This document shows, piece by piece, positions 1 to 7,534 of a stretch of DNA of 58,141 bases. The stretch lies in the NCBI GenBank assembly GCA_026392015.1, contig JAPLCW010000108.1, positions 1 to 58,141 of the forward strand. The letters run 5' to 3'. Under the pieces are notes generated by a model that worked only from the letters and a program-made list of their open reading frames with translations, had not been told where the DNA came from and did not search any database. Each line of letters starts with the position of its first letter. The first letter of the stretch is position 1. A program made the translations under genes and the position numbers. This stretch comes from Candidatus Auribacterota bacterium. GTDB lineage: Bacteria; Auribacterota; Tritonobacteria; UBA1439.

Positions 1-62
1 CGCTCTACCTCCAGCACAAACTTAACTCGTTCATCCATAGGTAACACCATCTTCCAGGTCAT
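1..62 (-). CDS. IS481-type transposase, N-terminal fragment cut by window edge
   Basis: A reading frame starts at 62 on the minus strand and runs off the window. It is preceded by a strong ribosome binding site, GGAGGT, seven bases upstream of the ATG. The 20 visible residues begin MTWK and contain MDERVKFV, which resembles the start of IS481-type DDE transposases (helix-turn-helix first, DDE integrase core after it). Only the leader is visible, so the catalytic core cannot be judged. The paired repeats just upstream support the insertion-sequence reading. Confidence 0.6.
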   Translation of the reverse strand, partial: MTWKMVLPMDERVKFVLEVE

Positions 63-138
63 GAATTCACCTCCATGACCCATACTAAGTGTTACCTATG
101 TCCCCGGTCTATTCTGTAACCCATGTCCCCGGTCTGTA
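1..138. mobile_element. End of an IS481-like insertion sequence
   Basis: Upstream of the transposase start lie two 20-base repeats at 91-110 and 116-135. They share the core ATGTCCCCGGTCT with two mismatches overall and are spaced 25 bases start to start. Subterminal repeats beside the transposase start are expected at an insertion-sequence end. The exact outer boundary and target duplication cannot be fixed because the other end is outside the window. Confidence 0.5.
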
Positions 139-264
139 CCCTCCCAACCTCCCCCCTTCACAGGGGGGAGGGAATAACTAAAGTAACCCACACAAAACGT
201 AAGAGAACCAAAAATTATAAATGAGAAGTGTTGCGCGTGAAGCGGGACGATAAGTAGTTGAGGT

Positions 265-302
265 AAAGGGCAGCCCTCGCGAGAAAACGGAGGCTGCCCT
301 TT
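265..302. terminator. Strong hairpin in the gap downstream of the thioredoxin-like gene
   Basis: A perfect 11-base stem (AAAGGGCAGCC at 265-275 pairing with 292-302) encloses a 16-base loop. It lies 73 bases beyond the stop of the minus-strand gene ending at 375, so it may end that transcript. No long T run follows on either strand, so an intrinsic terminator is only a guess. The rest of 139-374 shows no gene. Confidence 0.35.
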
Positions 303-374
303 ATGCGTTACCCTGATTTTTCACGACACTCGCTGCTTCCCGCCCATTGAAAAGATCGCCTGGTTCAAGCAATG

Positions 375-689
375 CTACAGCGCTGCAAGGTCGCGTGAGG
401 AAAGCCCTTCTCCGGATCTTCCGTCGAAACGGCGGAAAATGCCCCCCTTTTCAAACACTATTACGGTGGGCACCACGTTTATCTCATATTCATCCCAGAG
501 AGGGTTGTTGAAGTCATCGAGCACCGCTTCTAGATATTCAAAGTCGGATATCCTCTTTTTTGAAAAATCATCGAAGATCGGCCTGAAGGCGCGGCAGAAC
601 GGGCATGAGCTCAGCGTAAAAAGGACCGCGGTTTTCTTATCCTGAGAAAGATGATCCTTGAGGCTAACCGGATTTTTGATCACATTCAT
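375..689 (-). CDS. Thioredoxin-like thiol-disulfide protein
   Basis: This is a 104-residue single-domain protein with a thioredoxin fold. The redox motif CPFC sits at residues 29-32, after a predicted strand and before a helix. The conserved cis-proline context (VVPT) lies near residue 74. It has no signal peptide, so it is probably cytoplasmic and would reduce or shuffle disulfides. CPFC differs from the usual CGPC of thioredoxin and is closer to glutaredoxin-type motifs. No clear ribosome binding site is close to the start: a GGAGGGG run lies about 20 bases upstream. It stands alone between the insertion-sequence end and the protease. Confidence 0.75.
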   Translation of the reverse strand: MNVIKNPVSLKDHLSQDKKTAVLFTLSSCPFCRAFRPIFDDFSKKRISDFEYLEAVLDDFNNPLWDEYEINVVPTVIVFEKGGIFRRFDGRSGEGLSSRDLAAL

Positions 690-828
690 AATAGTAGAGC
701 AGGAATTGCCCCTCCTTTAAAAAAGTGTATGAGACGCCTCAGGTGAACCCCGATCGCCGCCCGGCGGCTCCCGGAAGCGGGTTGTTGTTGGCGGCTTTAT
801 GTTCTTTGCATGCCCGCTCTCACGTTCC

Positions 829-2307
829 TTACCTGCGACCGACTACCAGATCATCAAGATAGTATACCATGGAATTATTACGGCTGAATCGGATATAGAT
901 ATTACTGTAGCCTGACAGAGTGAATGTCTGCGGGGCAAAGCTGTCATTATAATTGGTTTTGGTGGGAGAGCCCGGCACATTGGCCCACGGTCCGCTCACG
1001 GAAGTTGCGTACTGTATTTTGAAGCTCGATGTCCCCGCCGCCGCGCGCATCCAGTACGTCATGGTCCCCGGAGTGGTAAGGAGCGGAGTGATCAAATAAT
1101 CTTTATTGGAATTAAATCTTACGCTGTATTTACCCATATGGGCATAGTGCTTGTTTTTATCGCAGCCAGATTGCATCCAGCCGCCCGGAGGGAAAGTTCC
1201 TTCGAAACTCTCACTCACAAGGCTGCCCGGTGTGGGAGTTTCCGTCGGCGTCCAGGTCGGCCCCGGCGAAGGGGTGGGTGTAGGCGTCACCCCGCTGTAG
1301 ACGAGATACGTCGCTTCGCAGGCGACCCGCGCAGCCTTGTACCGTATCCTCATATAGCCGCTTTCTCCCCATGTGGTGTTCCAACTGTTCCGCAATATCC
1401 AATAGCCCTTTTTCACAGGGTCTCCGTTGTCATTCCATCCCACGAGCGCTATCGCATGATTGGTGGTTGCATCATAGCAGGGATTCGCCGAGCAGGCGGT
1501 GGCGGAGTCATTGTACACGCCGCTTGAGTATGCCTGGAAGGCAGAGCCGACATAGACCGCAGCATCAACCACGCCGTAGGTCATGATGGCGGTCTTGATA
1601 GCATCTATGTCGCCGCACGGAATCCTGTGCCATGAGGCAAACTGTATCCTGGGATCATTCCAGTGCGTGCAGGTTCCGGGGTTCGTCACCGTGTAGGGGA
1701 AGGTGCTCTCGTCGGAGACGCCGTAGTCGCAGAGCGCCTGGAGCTCCGCATAGCTGTAATCCGCGCCCTCGCATCCGGAAAAGTGGTTGTTGTACGGGGA
1801 AATGCTCCCGAGGCACCAGATGATGAATGATTCAGAGAAGTCCGCGCAGCTGCTTCCGTAGTGCCCCGTGGCAAAGTTCCAGGTTCCCTCCGCGGCGGCG
1901 CATGCGCCGAACGAGTAGCATGAGCCGCAGCCTCCCTGATCCCTGACAGTGCCGATATAGGAGAGGCCGTTGCAGTTGCGCCAGTCGAAGCTGGCGGGGA
2001 GCGTGGTTGTCCCGATCTTTTCCTTCAGGGGGCCGATGTCATCGGATTCAAGAGTGAGGGAACGAACCCGGTTGGGGTGGCGGCTGAAGAACTCCGCCTT
2101 CTCCTCCGGCGACATATCGTAGATCCAGTTATGGCCAACCTTGAAATCATCGTCATTGTACTTTATCTTCGCGCGAAGGAGTTCAAGTGAATCGTTGGGC
2201 TCGAATTTGAGAACTGTTTTTTGCTGCTCCTGGGCGTTTAGCGGAAAAACCGGAAAGGCGGGAATCACGATGACCGTTAGGGCACAAATGGCTACCAGGT
2301 ATCTCAT
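829..2307 (-). CDS. Secreted papain-family (C1) cysteine protease with PT linker and C-terminal beta domain
   Basis: This 492-residue protein begins with a signal peptide (residues 1 to about 25), followed by a propeptide-like segment. The C1 peptidase domain follows: oxyanion Gln124, catalytic Cys130 in GCGSCYSF, His284 in TNHAIALVGW and Asn307 in RNSW. The full catalytic set is present, so it should be active. A linker rich in Pro and Thr (about 341-361) leads to a C-terminal domain of about 130 residues that begins SESFEG and reads as a beta-sandwich adhesin or carbohydrate-binding module. The start has a good ribosome site (GGGAGG). It is a plausible substrate of the type II secretion system encoded at 28-40 kb. 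That link is inference. The beta-propeller protein at 47.6-49.4 kb carries the same kind of linker. Confidence 0.9.
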   Translation of the reverse strand: MRYLVAICALTVIVIPAFPVFPLNAQEQQKTVLKFEPNDSLELLRAKIKYNDDDFKVGHNWIYDMSPEEKAEFFSRHPNRVRSLTLESDDIGPLKEKIGTTTLPASFDWRNCNGLSYIGTVRDQGGCGSCYSFGACAAAEGTWNFATGHYGSSCADFSESFIIWCLGSISPYNNHFSGCEGADYSYAELQALCDYGVSDESTFPYTVTNPGTCTHWNDPRIQFASWHRIPCGDIDAIKTAIMTYGVVDAAVYVGSAFQAYSSGVYNDSATACSANPCYDATTNHAIALVGWNDNGDPVKKGYWILRNSWNTTWGESGYMRIRYKAARVACEATYLVYSGVTPTPTPSPGPTWTPTETPTPGSLVSESFEGTFPPGGWMQSGCDKNKHYAHMGKYSVRFNSNKDYLITPLLTTPGTMTYWMRAAAGTSSFKIQYATSVSGPWANVPGSPTKTNYNDSFAPQTFTLSGYSNIYIRFSRNNSMVYYLDDLVVGRR

Positions 2308-2502
2308 GTACTACCTCCCTGCTTAGTGGAAGCTTCAACTTTTTAATTCTATCAAACGTACGATCTCGCAAGAAGGATATTTTAGAATCATGTGTACTCT
2401 CTCAATTTCACGGGAGGCAGGTTCTTCTTATTATCCCCTCCCCTCGCCCAGGAGATGACGCGTGAAATCGATCACCCGCCAATCCGGGACCATCAAGCCT
2501 AT

Positions 2503-2531
2503 TTGACATGGCCTCCTATCCTTTATATAGT
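2503..2531 (+). promoter_or_regulatory. Consensus sigma-70-type promoter ending just before the flavoprotein start
   Basis: TTGACA (2503-2508) and TATAGT (2526-2531) are separated by 17 bases, close to an ideal vegetative promoter. The next in-frame ATG of the flavoprotein is at 2539, about where transcription would begin (seven or eight bases past the -10 box). The transcript may therefore be leaderless. No ribosome binding site precedes that ATG, which fits. Confidence 0.65.
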
Positions 2532-2538
2532 TATATCC

Positions 2539-3783
2539 ATGAATGCCACAGCGGACATACTCATCATCGGCGGAGGCCCGGCCGGGATTTTTGCGGCAAT
2601 CAGCGCCGCGCAAAACGCGGACCGCCCTCGCCGCATACTGATCCTGGAACACAACTTCATGCTCGGCCGCAAGCTCCTCAAAACAGGCAACGGCCGCTGC
2701 AATATAACCAACCGTGCGATTGCGCCGGTTCGTTACCATGGAGAAAACAACAGATTCCTCCCCGGCCTCTTTGCGCGGTTTACGAATAGGGATCTCCTCA
2801 ACTATTTTCAGAATTTGGGGGTCGAGTTCAAGGAAGAGGAGCAGGGGTGCATCTTTCCGGTCACCGACCAGGCATCCACGATACTGGATATATTAAAGGA
2901 AGAGATCGAGAGATACGGGATTGAGGTGCTCCTGAACACGCGTGTGGAGAAAGCGGCACGCGCACACAGCGGGGAATTTACGATCCACTGCTCCGGCGGC
3001 GCGCAGTTCACGGCGAAGAAACTGATCATCGCCACAGGGGGCGTGACCTACCCCCAGCTCGGCGCGCGCGGAGACGGCTACTCGTTCGCGGAGGGCTTCG
3101 GCCATACCGTAATTCCCGCGGTCCCGGCGCTCGTCGCGCTCACGATCGAGAACAAAGCACTCTTTGATCTCCAGGGGGTGAAGGCGACCGTGGCCGCAGC
3201 AGCGCATCAAGACAAAAAGCCCATCGCCTCCATCATGGACGAAATGCTCTTCACGCACTACGGTGTTTCCGGCCCGGCAATACTGTATCTCAGCAGTTTT
3301 ATCGTGAGAAACCTGCCGAGAACGAAAACCGTGCTGAAGATAAACTTTTTCCCCGGCCTCACCCCCGAGGGGGCGAAGGAGAAACTGCGCGCGCTGTGGG
3401 AGAAGAATCCGAAGCGCGCGCTCGGGAATAGCCTGATCGGCATACTGCCCAAGAAGCTCTCCCAGGTGCTGATGAGAAATGTCGCGGGTCTGGATATTTC
3501 TGTCCGGTCCGATGGCGTTTCCAAAGGCGACAGGGCGCGCATCGCGGCCTCGCTCACCGCCCTCGAGATAATAATAAAATCCACTCTTGCCGTGAACGAC
3601 GCGCAGGTAACCTCAGGCGGAGTTTGCACGCAGGAAATCCGCGGAGACACCATGGAGTCGCAGCGCGTGAAGAACCTCTACTTCGCGGGAGAGGTGCTCG
3701 ACATCAACGGCGACTGCGGCGGCTACAATCTCCAGTTCGCGTTCTCCTCCGGCCACGTCGCCGGAAGGAACGCGGCGATGTAA
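2539..3783 (+). CDS. BaiN/HI0933-type FAD-dependent flavoprotein
   Basis: A 414-residue protein of the HI0933/BaiN family of NAD(P)/FAD-dependent oxidoreductases. The N-terminus has a dinucleotide-binding loop, GGGPAGIFAA, followed by GRKLLKTGNGRCNITN, the family signature. The C-terminus has the second FAD contact in GEVLDINGDCGGYNLQFAFSSG. Family members bind FAD, and their substrates are mostly unknown. The open frame extends to 2392, but the upstream part holds the promoter at 2503-2531, so ATG 2539 is preferred. It is divergent from the protease gene. No pathway partner lies beside it. Confidence 0.85.
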   Translation: MNATADILIIGGGPAGIFAAISAAQNADRPRRILILEHNFMLGRKLLKTGNGRCNITNRAIAPVRYHGENNRFLPGLFARFTNRDLLNYFQNLGVEFKEEEQGCIFPVTDQASTILDILKEEIERYGIEVLLNTRVEKAARAHSGEFTIHCSGGAQFTAKKLIIATGGVTYPQLGARGDGYSFAEGFGHTVIPAVPALVALTIENKALFDLQGVKATVAAAAHQDKKPIASIMDEMLFTHYGVSGPAILYLSSFIVRNLPRTKTVLKINFFPGLTPEGAKEKLRALWEKNPKRALGNSLIGILPKKLSQVLMRNVAGLDISVRSDGVSKGDRARIAASLTALEIIIKSTLAVNDAQVTSGGVCTQEIRGDTMESQRVKNLYFAGEVLDINGDCGGYNLQFAFSSGHVAGRNAAM

Positions 3784-3934
3784 CCTGTGTATCTGCCAGT
3801 AGATCCGATCTCACCGGCGGGGACATTCTTTTTCGAACTTAACGCGCTTCGCGCGGACTTTTTCCCGCCCTCATATGGCTTCCTCTGTCTATCTGTCTCC
3901 TTTTGTTGCTCATAAAGGCCGGGTTATCCACAGC

Positions 3935-3961
3935 GTAGCCGAGACTTTAAGTCTCGGCTAC
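3935..3961. repeat. Near-perfect palindrome in gene-free DNA
   Basis: GTAGCCGAGACTT is followed directly by its reverse complement with one central offset. A looser CGGCTACAAGC copy follows at about 3989. This is a small repetitive extragenic hairpin. The gap 3784-4782 has no convincing gene: it holds this palindrome, a DnaA-box-like TTATCCACA at 3924, the element at 4208-4384 and the repeats at 4596-4704. Confidence 0.6.
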
Positions 3962-4207
3962 AAGCCCTTAATAGTTTCATTTCATTGCCTCGGCTACAAG
4001 CTTTGGCTTGGAGCCCATAAAGGCATAATTATAGCTTCCACCCTCTTGTTTTCAACCCACTGAACCACAAAAGGTTAATTCAAAAATAAAAAGCAAATTC
4101 CTATGAGATCAAGTTAGCGCAAGCAACTTTTCTGTTCGTCACCGAGAGCACAGCAAAAAAGATGAATGACAAATGACAAAATTCAAACAACAAAACTAAA
4201 ATTTGGT

Positions 4208-4384
4208 AAGGGGTCACTTATGGGTGGTACATTGCTGAATAGGTCATTCCTGCCCCCGTTTTCACGAGGGTAAACTTCAGAAGGAATCCAGGTTTCATAA
4301 TGGATCCCCGCTCGAGTTTACACTGAGCGCAGTCGAAGTGCCGGGATGACAAGCGAAATAGATACCACCCATAAGTGACCCCTT
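4208..4384. repeat. 177-bp MITE-like element with 22-bp perfect inverted ends
   Basis: The ends at 4208-4229 and 4363-4384 are perfect 22-base inverted repeats, beginning AAGGGGTCACTTATGGGTGG. The inside has no reading frame. It contains CACTGAGCGCAGTCGAAGTG and CCGGGATGAC, which look like dispersed-repeat sequence. AAAATTTGG flanks the element on both sides, two bases off on the right, and could be a target duplication or part of the hairpin into which it inserted. No transposase for it is visible in this window. Confidence 0.6.
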
Positions 4385-4595
4385 GCAAAATTTGGCATTT
4401 GTGCTTTGGTATTAGTCATTGTGATAGTTGGTCGGTGTCTTCTGTATTATAACGTCAGGAATGTTATTCTGAATAAATTCTGTTTAATGAAGGTCATAAC
4501 CAGTTAAAATTATAGAGGTTATATCATGATCCTCTGCGATCTCTGTGGCTTGACAATAATTTGGCTGCGGCCAACTTCCGCTCTATTGCGTGCAG

Positions 4596-4704
4596 TTATT
4601 GAAATTCCGAGGCACTAAGTTGGGCTTCGCAATTGTGGGAGGGGCATCTTGCCCCGATTATCGCGGCGGGAAGCCGCTCCCACACTTATTGAAATTCCGA
4701 GGCA
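4596..4704. repeat. 19-bp direct repeats bracketing a compound hairpin
   Basis: TTATTGAAATTCCGAGGCA occurs at 4596-4614 and again at 4686-4704. Between them is a compound fold with outer stem GTGGGAG/CTCCCAC, an inner GGGGCATCTTGCCCC hairpin and a CGGC/GCCG hairpin. The 37 bases at 4650-4686 recur exactly at 14534-14570. The arrangement suggests insertion of a hairpin element with duplicated flanks. Confidence 0.6.
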
Positions 4705-4723
4705 GCGAGATAGAAAATAGCTG

Positions 4724-4751
4724 TTGCATAAATTTGTTTAATAGGTATACT
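4724..4751 (+). promoter_or_regulatory. Promoter of the nitrosative-stress operon, with possible operator
   Basis: TTGCAT (4724-4729) and TATACT (4746-4751) are spaced by 16 bases, about 31 bases before the regulator's ATG. The half-sites GGTA and TACC, six bases apart (4744-4757), overlap the -10 box and could be an autoregulatory operator for the Rrf2 protein. The operator is inference. Confidence 0.5.
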
Positions 4752-4782
4752 AGTACCAGAATAATAATTACAGGGACATCCT

Positions 4783-5232
4783 ATGGCCAAGTTGATCAAA
4801 ATATCTGAGGCATCGGCGCTCGCCCTGCACGCGATGGCGCTGATGGCGGGGAGGCCCGATCTCCCGCTCTCCACGAGGGAGGCGGCGTCACGCCTCAAAG
4901 TCTCCGAGGCGCACCTCTCGAAGGTGCTCCAGCGCCTTGCGAGAAACGGCCTTGTGAAATCCCTGCGCGGGCCTCGCGGGGGATTTATTCTCAGGAGGAG
5001 CTGCGCTACAATAACTCTGCTGAATATCTACGAGGCGATAGAGGGGAAGTGCGAACCGAGCGGGTGCCTTTTGGGCGTGCCTTCATGTGGAGCCTTGCAC
5101 TGCATTTTCGGTTCGGTCATTGAAAAACTGGACGGAGACATGAGAGGATACCTGTCCAGAACGCGGTTATCCGACATCTCTGGTCTATTAAAGAGGGAAC
5201 CCGTACGTGAAAAGAAAAATAATAGAAATTGA
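4783..5232 (+). CDS. Rrf2-family Fe-S transcription regulator (NsrR/IscR type)
   Basis: A 149-residue protein. The N-terminal winged helix spans about residues 1-75 and ends in the family's LRGPRGGF wing. A cysteine cluster follows at Cys90, Cys95, Cys102 and Cys107. Rrf2 regulators such as NsrR and IscR carry an Fe-S cluster on three cysteines in this position, and nitric oxide destroys it. Spacing here (4, 6, 4 residues) is close to but not identical with the usual pattern. As first gene of a run leading to Hcp, it most likely senses NO or redox state and represses the operon. Its 3' end overlaps the next gene by 26 bases. Confidence 0.85.
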   Translation: MAKLIKISEASALALHAMALMAGRPDLPLSTREAASRLKVSEAHLSKVLQRLARNGLVKSLRGPRGGFILRRSCATITLLNIYEAIEGKCEPSGCLLGVPSCGALHCIFGSVIEKLDGDMRGYLSRTRLSDISGLLKREPVREKKNNRN

Positions 5233-6001
5233 CGAAAACAAATGCACTGGCTGCGGCCTGTGTATTCCCGGCTGCGCCGAGGGGGCGCTCCGAATCATCG
5301 ACGGTAAGGCGAGGCTCATGAGCGATCTTTGCTGCGATGGTCTCGGGGCCTGCATCGGGCACTGCCCCGAGGGGGCCATCCGGATCGGGGAGAGAGAGGT
5401 GAAAGAAGGAAGGGTGTCTCAGCGTGACGGCGTATCGGCGTGTGAGCGTGCGGATCGCTGCGAAATTGCGGAATCGATGAACTATTCTGAAAAAATGCAT
5501 ACACTGACGCACCAGGCCGATGCCACGGAGGGGAAAAACCGGGCGTCTGAATGGCACGGCTGCCCGGGAGCGAAAGTGGCGGATGTAGAGACCACGCGAA
5601 CAAACCATCCGGGAATCAGACGTGGTTTAGCCTCCGGGTCGCAGCTGACACATTGGCCGGTCCAGATCAGGCTCGTGCCACCCTCAGCGCCTTTTCTGAA
5701 GGGCGCCGATCTGTTGATAGCCGCTGACTGCGTGCCTTTCGCCTATGCAGGGTTTCACGACGAGATGCTCCGCGGGAAGGCCCTCCTGGTCGGCTGTCCC
5801 AAGTTCGATGACGCATCACTCTACCTTGAAAAGATCACACAGATTCTGAAAGCAAATGACATCAGGTCGGTCACCGTGGCCCGGATGGAGGTGCCATGCT
5901 GCTACGGGCTTGTGAAGATCGCCCGGGATGCTCTCCGCGCCTCGGGCAAGAAGATAGATCTCCATGAGGTGGAGATCGGGATCAAAGGAGATATACAATG
6001 A
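5207..6001 (+). CDS. Two-cluster 4Fe-4S ferredoxin-like protein of the Hcp operon
   Basis: This 264-residue protein begins with a bacterial-ferredoxin module. It has two cluster motifs: CTGCGLCIPGC near residues 13-23, and a second near residues 45-60 with the core CIGHCPEGA. A variable middle follows. A conserved C-terminal domain (about 150-264) contains AADCVPFAYAGFH, GCPKFDD and MEVPCCYGL, so more cysteines are available for metal or redox chemistry. The same domain order often accompanies Hcp in anaerobes. No Hcr-type reductase is present, so this protein may pass electrons to Hcp (inference). It starts inside the regulator gene and ends in an ATGA overlap with the next gene, which points to coupled translation. 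Confidence 0.85.
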   Translation: MKRKIIEIDENKCTGCGLCIPGCAEGALRIIDGKARLMSDLCCDGLGACIGHCPEGAIRIGEREVKEGRVSQRDGVSACERADRCEIAESMNYSEKMHTLTHQADATEGKNRASEWHGCPGAKVADVETTRTNHPGIRRGLASGSQLTHWPVQIRLVPPSAPFLKGADLLIAADCVPFAYAGFHDEMLRGKALLVGCPKFDDASLYLEKITQILKANDIRSVTVARMEVPCCYGLVKIARDALRASGKKIDLHEVEIGIKGDIQ

Positions 6002-6279
6002 GTACATTGAAATGCCCGGGAATGGAGAGGATCAGAGCATCGTTTCCCGATGAAATCCCCTGTGCATGCGGAAAGAAAGTGGAGATGTGGCCGGATGACA
6101 CTGAGGCGCGCTGCCCGGAATGCGGCGAAATCGTGAAAAGGGACGTCCCCCCCACGTGTATCGACTGGTGTGCTTCGGCACGGGAATGCGTGGGGGAAAG
6201 GCTCTATGAACAGTACATGCGCGCGAGAGGAAAGAGCCGGCCATCCACCGGAGAGGTAGAGAGAGGAGGTACACGATGA
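5998..6279 (+). CDS. Small zinc-ribbon protein of unknown function
   Basis: A 93-residue protein with at least two CxxC-like knuckles (CACGKK and CPECGE) and further cysteines at CIDWC and C-x-x-x-x-x-C positions near the end. This suggests one zinc ribbon plus extra metal or redox ligands. I recall similar small proteins beside Hcp genes in anaerobes but know no assigned function. It shares ATGA overlaps with both neighbours (5998-6001 and 6276-6279), so it is almost certainly translated with them. The C-terminal 20 residues are polar and probably disordered. Confidence 0.75.
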   Translation: MSTLKCPGMERIRASFPDEIPCACGKKVEMWPDDTEARCPECGEIVKRDVPPTCIDWCASARECVGERLYEQYMRARGKSRPSTGEVERGGTR

Positions 6280-6911
6280 GCCGTGGAGCATGGTATACTG
6301 GTGTGTTATCGGCAGGGGCGGTTTGTTTCATCGCACTGGCGGCTTTGCCGGTTCAGGTAGGAGCACATTGTGATACCCTTGACGGGCCGGTGGTGAGGGA
6401 GGCAAAGGCAGCCCTTGATAAGGGGGACGTGACACCGCTCCTCAAGTGGGTAAAACAGGATAACGAAGAGGAAGTTCGGGCTGCATTCAAAAAAACCATC
6501 TCGGTGAGGGCACGGGGGAGTGAGGCGAAGGATCTTGCGGACCGCTATTTCCTCGAGACCCTCGTGCGAATCCACCGCGCCGGAGAAGGCGCTCCCTACA
6601 CCGGGCTGAAACCGGCAGGCGTCCAGGATCCCGCCGTCGTTTCTGCCGATAAGGCACTCGAGAACGGCTCTCCCGACGAGTTGATCGCGATGATTGTAAA
6701 AGAAGCGCGTGAGGGGATGCGTACGCGTTTCACGCGCGCCCTCGACAGGAAAAAACACGCGGGGGAGAGCGTCGAGGCGGGACGGGAATTTGTGGAGTCG
6801 TACGTGGAACTTATCCACTATGTAGAGCGTCTCTCCCACGATGCCTCACATGGGGCCGCCCCCCATGGGGAACCGGACGTGAAGGGCGAGGAGGGACATC
6901 ATCAGCACTGA
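6276..6911 (+). CDS. Exported DUF6448-like protein
   Basis: This 211-residue protein has a signal peptide (hydrophobic residues about 8-30, ending near VGAHC). The mature start HCDTLDGPVV is the hallmark I associate with DUF6448. Two similar segments follow, each with a KALxxGxxxxL pattern (about residues 45-55 and 125-140), so the body may be an internal duplication of helices. The tail is rich in histidine (DASHGAAPHG, GHHQH), a possible metal site. It should act in the periplasm, unlike its cytoplasmic operon partners. Function is unknown. The operon context suggests stress or metal handling. Confidence 0.75.
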   Translation: MSRGAWYTGVLSAGAVCFIALAALPVQVGAHCDTLDGPVVREAKAALDKGDVTPLLKWVKQDNEEEVRAAFKKTISVRARGSEAKDLADRYFLETLVRIHRAGEGAPYTGLKPAGVQDPAVVSADKALENGSPDELIAMIVKEAREGMRTRFTRALDRKKHAGESVEAGREFVESYVELIHYVERLSHDASHGAAPHGEPDVKGEEGHHQH

Positions 6912-6919
6912 GAGGCACT

Positions 6920-7486
6920 ATGGCCAAATCAGCGAAGGCAACCGCGCAATTGAAAGATGAGCATGAGGGGATAAAACTCATGCTCACAATCCTGAAGGAG
7001 ATATGCAGGAAATTGGAAGCGGGTGCGCGAGTGAACCCCGCCGACCTAAAGGGTATCCTAAAATTTTCCGCGGTCTTCGTGGACAAGTGTCACCACGGGA
7101 AAGAAGAGGACCTGCTGTTTCCCGCGATGGTAGAGGCGGGAATTGCGGGAACGGAGCGTCTGATCGGTGTGTTGATTTCCGAACACCGCAAGGGTCGTGA
7201 GTATGTGCGGGAGATGGGAAAGGCTGTCCGACGGTACGATGTGGAGAAAAAGGGGACCGCTTCCACAATCATTCAGAACGCCCGGTCCTATAGCGGGCTG
7301 TTGCTTCCCCACATCAGGAGGGAGGACACTATCCTCTATCCCATGGCGGACGCTTTTCTCTCTAAAGAAAAGCACCAAAAATTGATCGAGGGATTTGAGT
7401 ACATTGAGCGCGAGAGAATCGGCGAGGGCACGCATGAGGCGTTCCATGCGCTCATGCGAAGCCTTAAAAAAACGTATCTCGCGTGA
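6920..7486 (+). CDS. Hemerythrin-domain protein
   Basis: A 188-residue four-helix hemerythrin-like protein. Candidate di-iron ligands appear in order: DEHEG (about 13-17), CHHGKEEDLLFP (about 57-68), SEHRKG (about 91) and LPHIRREDTILYP (about 132-144). These match the spacing of hemerythrin HHE domains. Such proteins bind O2 or NO at a di-iron centre, or help repair Fe-S clusters under nitrosative stress. It lies 8 bases after the DUF6448 gene and 48 bases before hcp, inside the same unit. A GAGAGG ribosome site precedes the ATG. Confidence 0.85.
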   Translation: MAKSAKATAQLKDEHEGIKLMLTILKEICRKLEAGARVNPADLKGILKFSAVFVDKCHHGKEEDLLFPAMVEAGIAGTERLIGVLISEHRKGREYVREMGKAVRRYDVEKKGTASTIIQNARSYSGLLLPHIRREDTILYPMADAFLSKEKHQKLIEGFEYIERERIGEGTHEAFHALMRSLKKTYLA

Positions 7487-7534
7487 TCGGGTGAATCATT
7501 CAGCAACAGATTCATAATAAAGCGGAGAAATAAA

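Noticed and set aside
2392..2538. Longer start for the BaiN-type flavoprotein
   Set aside because: The stretch contains a consensus promoter and reads as non-family sequence. The FAD loop begins just after ATG 2539.
3924..3932. DnaA box TTATCCACA as an origin
   Set aside because: A single box in a repeat-rich gap, with no AT tract or replication gene nearby.
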